Assembly (NCBI GenBank): GCA_964636125.1
Contig: CAZWPX010000012.1
Location: 22,760-86,759, forward strand
Source: CAJINA01 sp964636125
Lineage (GTDB): Bacteria > Desulfobacterota > Desulfobacteria > Desulfobacterales > CAJINA01
Reading direction: 5' to 3'
DNA: 64,000 bases
Part shown: one piece after another, positions 63,227-64,000 of the stretch
Layout: the number at the start of each line of letters is the position of its first letter
How positions within the stretch are numbered: position 1 is the first letter of the stretch
Program-made: the position numbers and the translations under genes
Notes under the pieces: generated by a model
Database searches by the model: none
Told to the model about the DNA's origin: nothing
The model's input: only the letters and a program-made list of their open reading frames with translations

Positions 63227-64000
63227 CTACTGTCTCAGGTCTAATAGTTCTTGAAAAATATAAATCGTTTCTTCTACTCCGATCTTTCCATCACCGTTAA
63301 CATCGGCGGCTTTAAAAACTGCAAGATTTTCATTTCCGATAATTGATTGCAATGATAAAACCGCATCGAACAAGCTTATTTGACCATCATCATTAACATC
63401 TCCTGCGAGAATGATGTTCACCCCCCAAGAGGCAGTCGTTGCACTGGTTTCTAATTGCCAATTCCCTGCATTGTCACTGCCAATCACATATAGAGTATGA
63501 GAGCCTTCCGACAGGTCTTGAAGTTCAATAGCCTGATTCAATTCCATCACTGAGCTATACGTACTATCACTGTCAAGTCTGTATCTATATCGGGTAACAT
63601 CAGTTCCACCGATGGATATGCTTGCAGTTCGAGAATTAACGACTCCTGCTGGAGCATTGATTAATGCGACAGGAGCCACCTTATCTACCCAGTCAACCGT
63701 GGCTGTGGCAGATCCGGCATTGCCCACCGCATCGGTAAATGTAAATTCCCAGGTGCCGTTTGCAGCAAAGGTGTGGGCAGCGCCTCCGGTACTGGTAACG
63801 CTCCCGTCGCTCAACATAATTGTCGCAACGACATCCTGATTAGTTAGTGTATCCGGACTGTAACTGATTTCTGTAACTGTGGGTGCTGCTTTATCAATAT
63901 TGGACACTGTGGCCGTCGCCGTGCCTGTGTTGCCGGCTGCATCTGTGAACTCAAAAGTAAACGATCCGTTTTCTGTAAATGTCAGCGTAGACAAACTCCC
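63227..64000 (-). CDS. Secreted Ig-repeat protein with C-terminal dockerin-like module, 5' end outside window
   Basis: The frame is open to the window edge, so only the last 257 or so residues are seen. Two bacterial Ig-like repeats are visible (GSFTFEFTDAAGNTGTATAT and GTWEFTFTDAVGNAGSATAT, with DKAAPTVTEISYSPDTLTNQ between), then a third beta region with LSEGSHTLYVIGSDNAGNW. The end is a dockerin-like pair of calcium loops (AGDVNDDGQISLFDAVLSLQ and AADVNGDGKIGVEETIYIFQ), closely similar to the end of the protein at 30898-32274. It is exported by inference, since the signal peptide lies outside the window. Confidence 0.78.
   Translation of the reverse strand, partial: GSLSTLTFTENGSFTFEFTDAAGNTGTATATVSNIDKAAPTVTEISYSPDTLTNQDVVATIMLSDGSVTSTGGAAHTFAANGTWEFTFTDAVGNAGSATATVDWVDKVAPVALINAPAGVVNSRTASISIGGTDVTRYRYRLDSDSTYSSVMELNQAIELQDLSEGSHTLYVIGSDNAGNWQLETSATTASWGVNIILAGDVNDDGQISLFDAVLSLQSIIGNENLAVFKAADVNGDGKIGVEETIYIFQELLDLRQ

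Overview
The window looks like a chromosomal contig from a Gram-negative, probably sulfate-reducer-like member of the Desulfobacterota (Desulfobacterales-like). This is inferred from the mix of genes: HDFNN-type hybrid histidine kinases, a MinD/J-domain cluster, many secreted proteins with DUF1566, FN3, dockerin-like and caspase-like domains, and short degenerate intergenic repeats. No rRNA or other phylogenetic marker is present, so the assignment is tentative. The sequence has one run of 100 N (48208-48307) and is cut at both ends inside genes.

Region 1 (1-30.5 kb) is a GC-rich housekeeping and metabolic segment. It opens with a Ugp-type ABC transporter operon (ugpB 3' part, ugpA, ugpE) that continues into a glycerol-1-phosphate-dehydrogenase-like enzyme and a Cys/Met-metabolism PLP enzyme. 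Next come a V4R/GAF/PAS hybrid histidine kinase, a prephenate dehydratase overlapping a HAD phosphatase, a conserved small protein and a second (Cache-type) hybrid kinase. A compact MinD-like ATPase / J-like-HTH / J-domain operon follows. On the minus strand are a sucrose-phosphorylase-like GH13 enzyme, a methyltransferase and purB. After these come htpX with a thioredoxin-like partner, an unusual radical SAM protein, parE, parC, fxsA, an NFACT-R protein, a KptA-like protein with degenerate active-site motifs, and tRNA-Lys(CUU) with a terminator.

Region 2 (30.5-64 kb) is an accessory block of secreted proteins, all on the minus strand and visibly richer in AT. It begins with two related beta-sandwich-repeat proteins, one ending in a dockerin-like module. 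Four giant paralogues follow (1721-1932 aa). Each carries a variable N-terminal part (a beta-helix in one, two DUF1566 domains in the other three), PPC-like and Ig-like modules, a legumain/caspase-like C13 peptidase domain with its His/Cys pair exactly 41 residues apart, calcium-binding type-3 repeats, a Big_5-like domain and a near-invariant C-terminal tail of about 65 residues. Between the second and third paralogue lies a very long FN3/carboxypeptidase-regulatory repeat protein with a C-terminal beta-propeller. It is interrupted by the assembly gap, which falls in a near-identical 1092-bp repeat. The window ends inside another Ig-repeat/dockerin-like protein. The intergenic spaces hold two families of degenerate short repeats that recur next to each big gene.

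The best candidate for an undescribed system is the set of four secreted caspase-like proteins with exchangeable N-termini and a homogenised C-terminal cassette. A second, smaller candidate is the MinD-ATPase/J-domain trio. Function is unproven for both.
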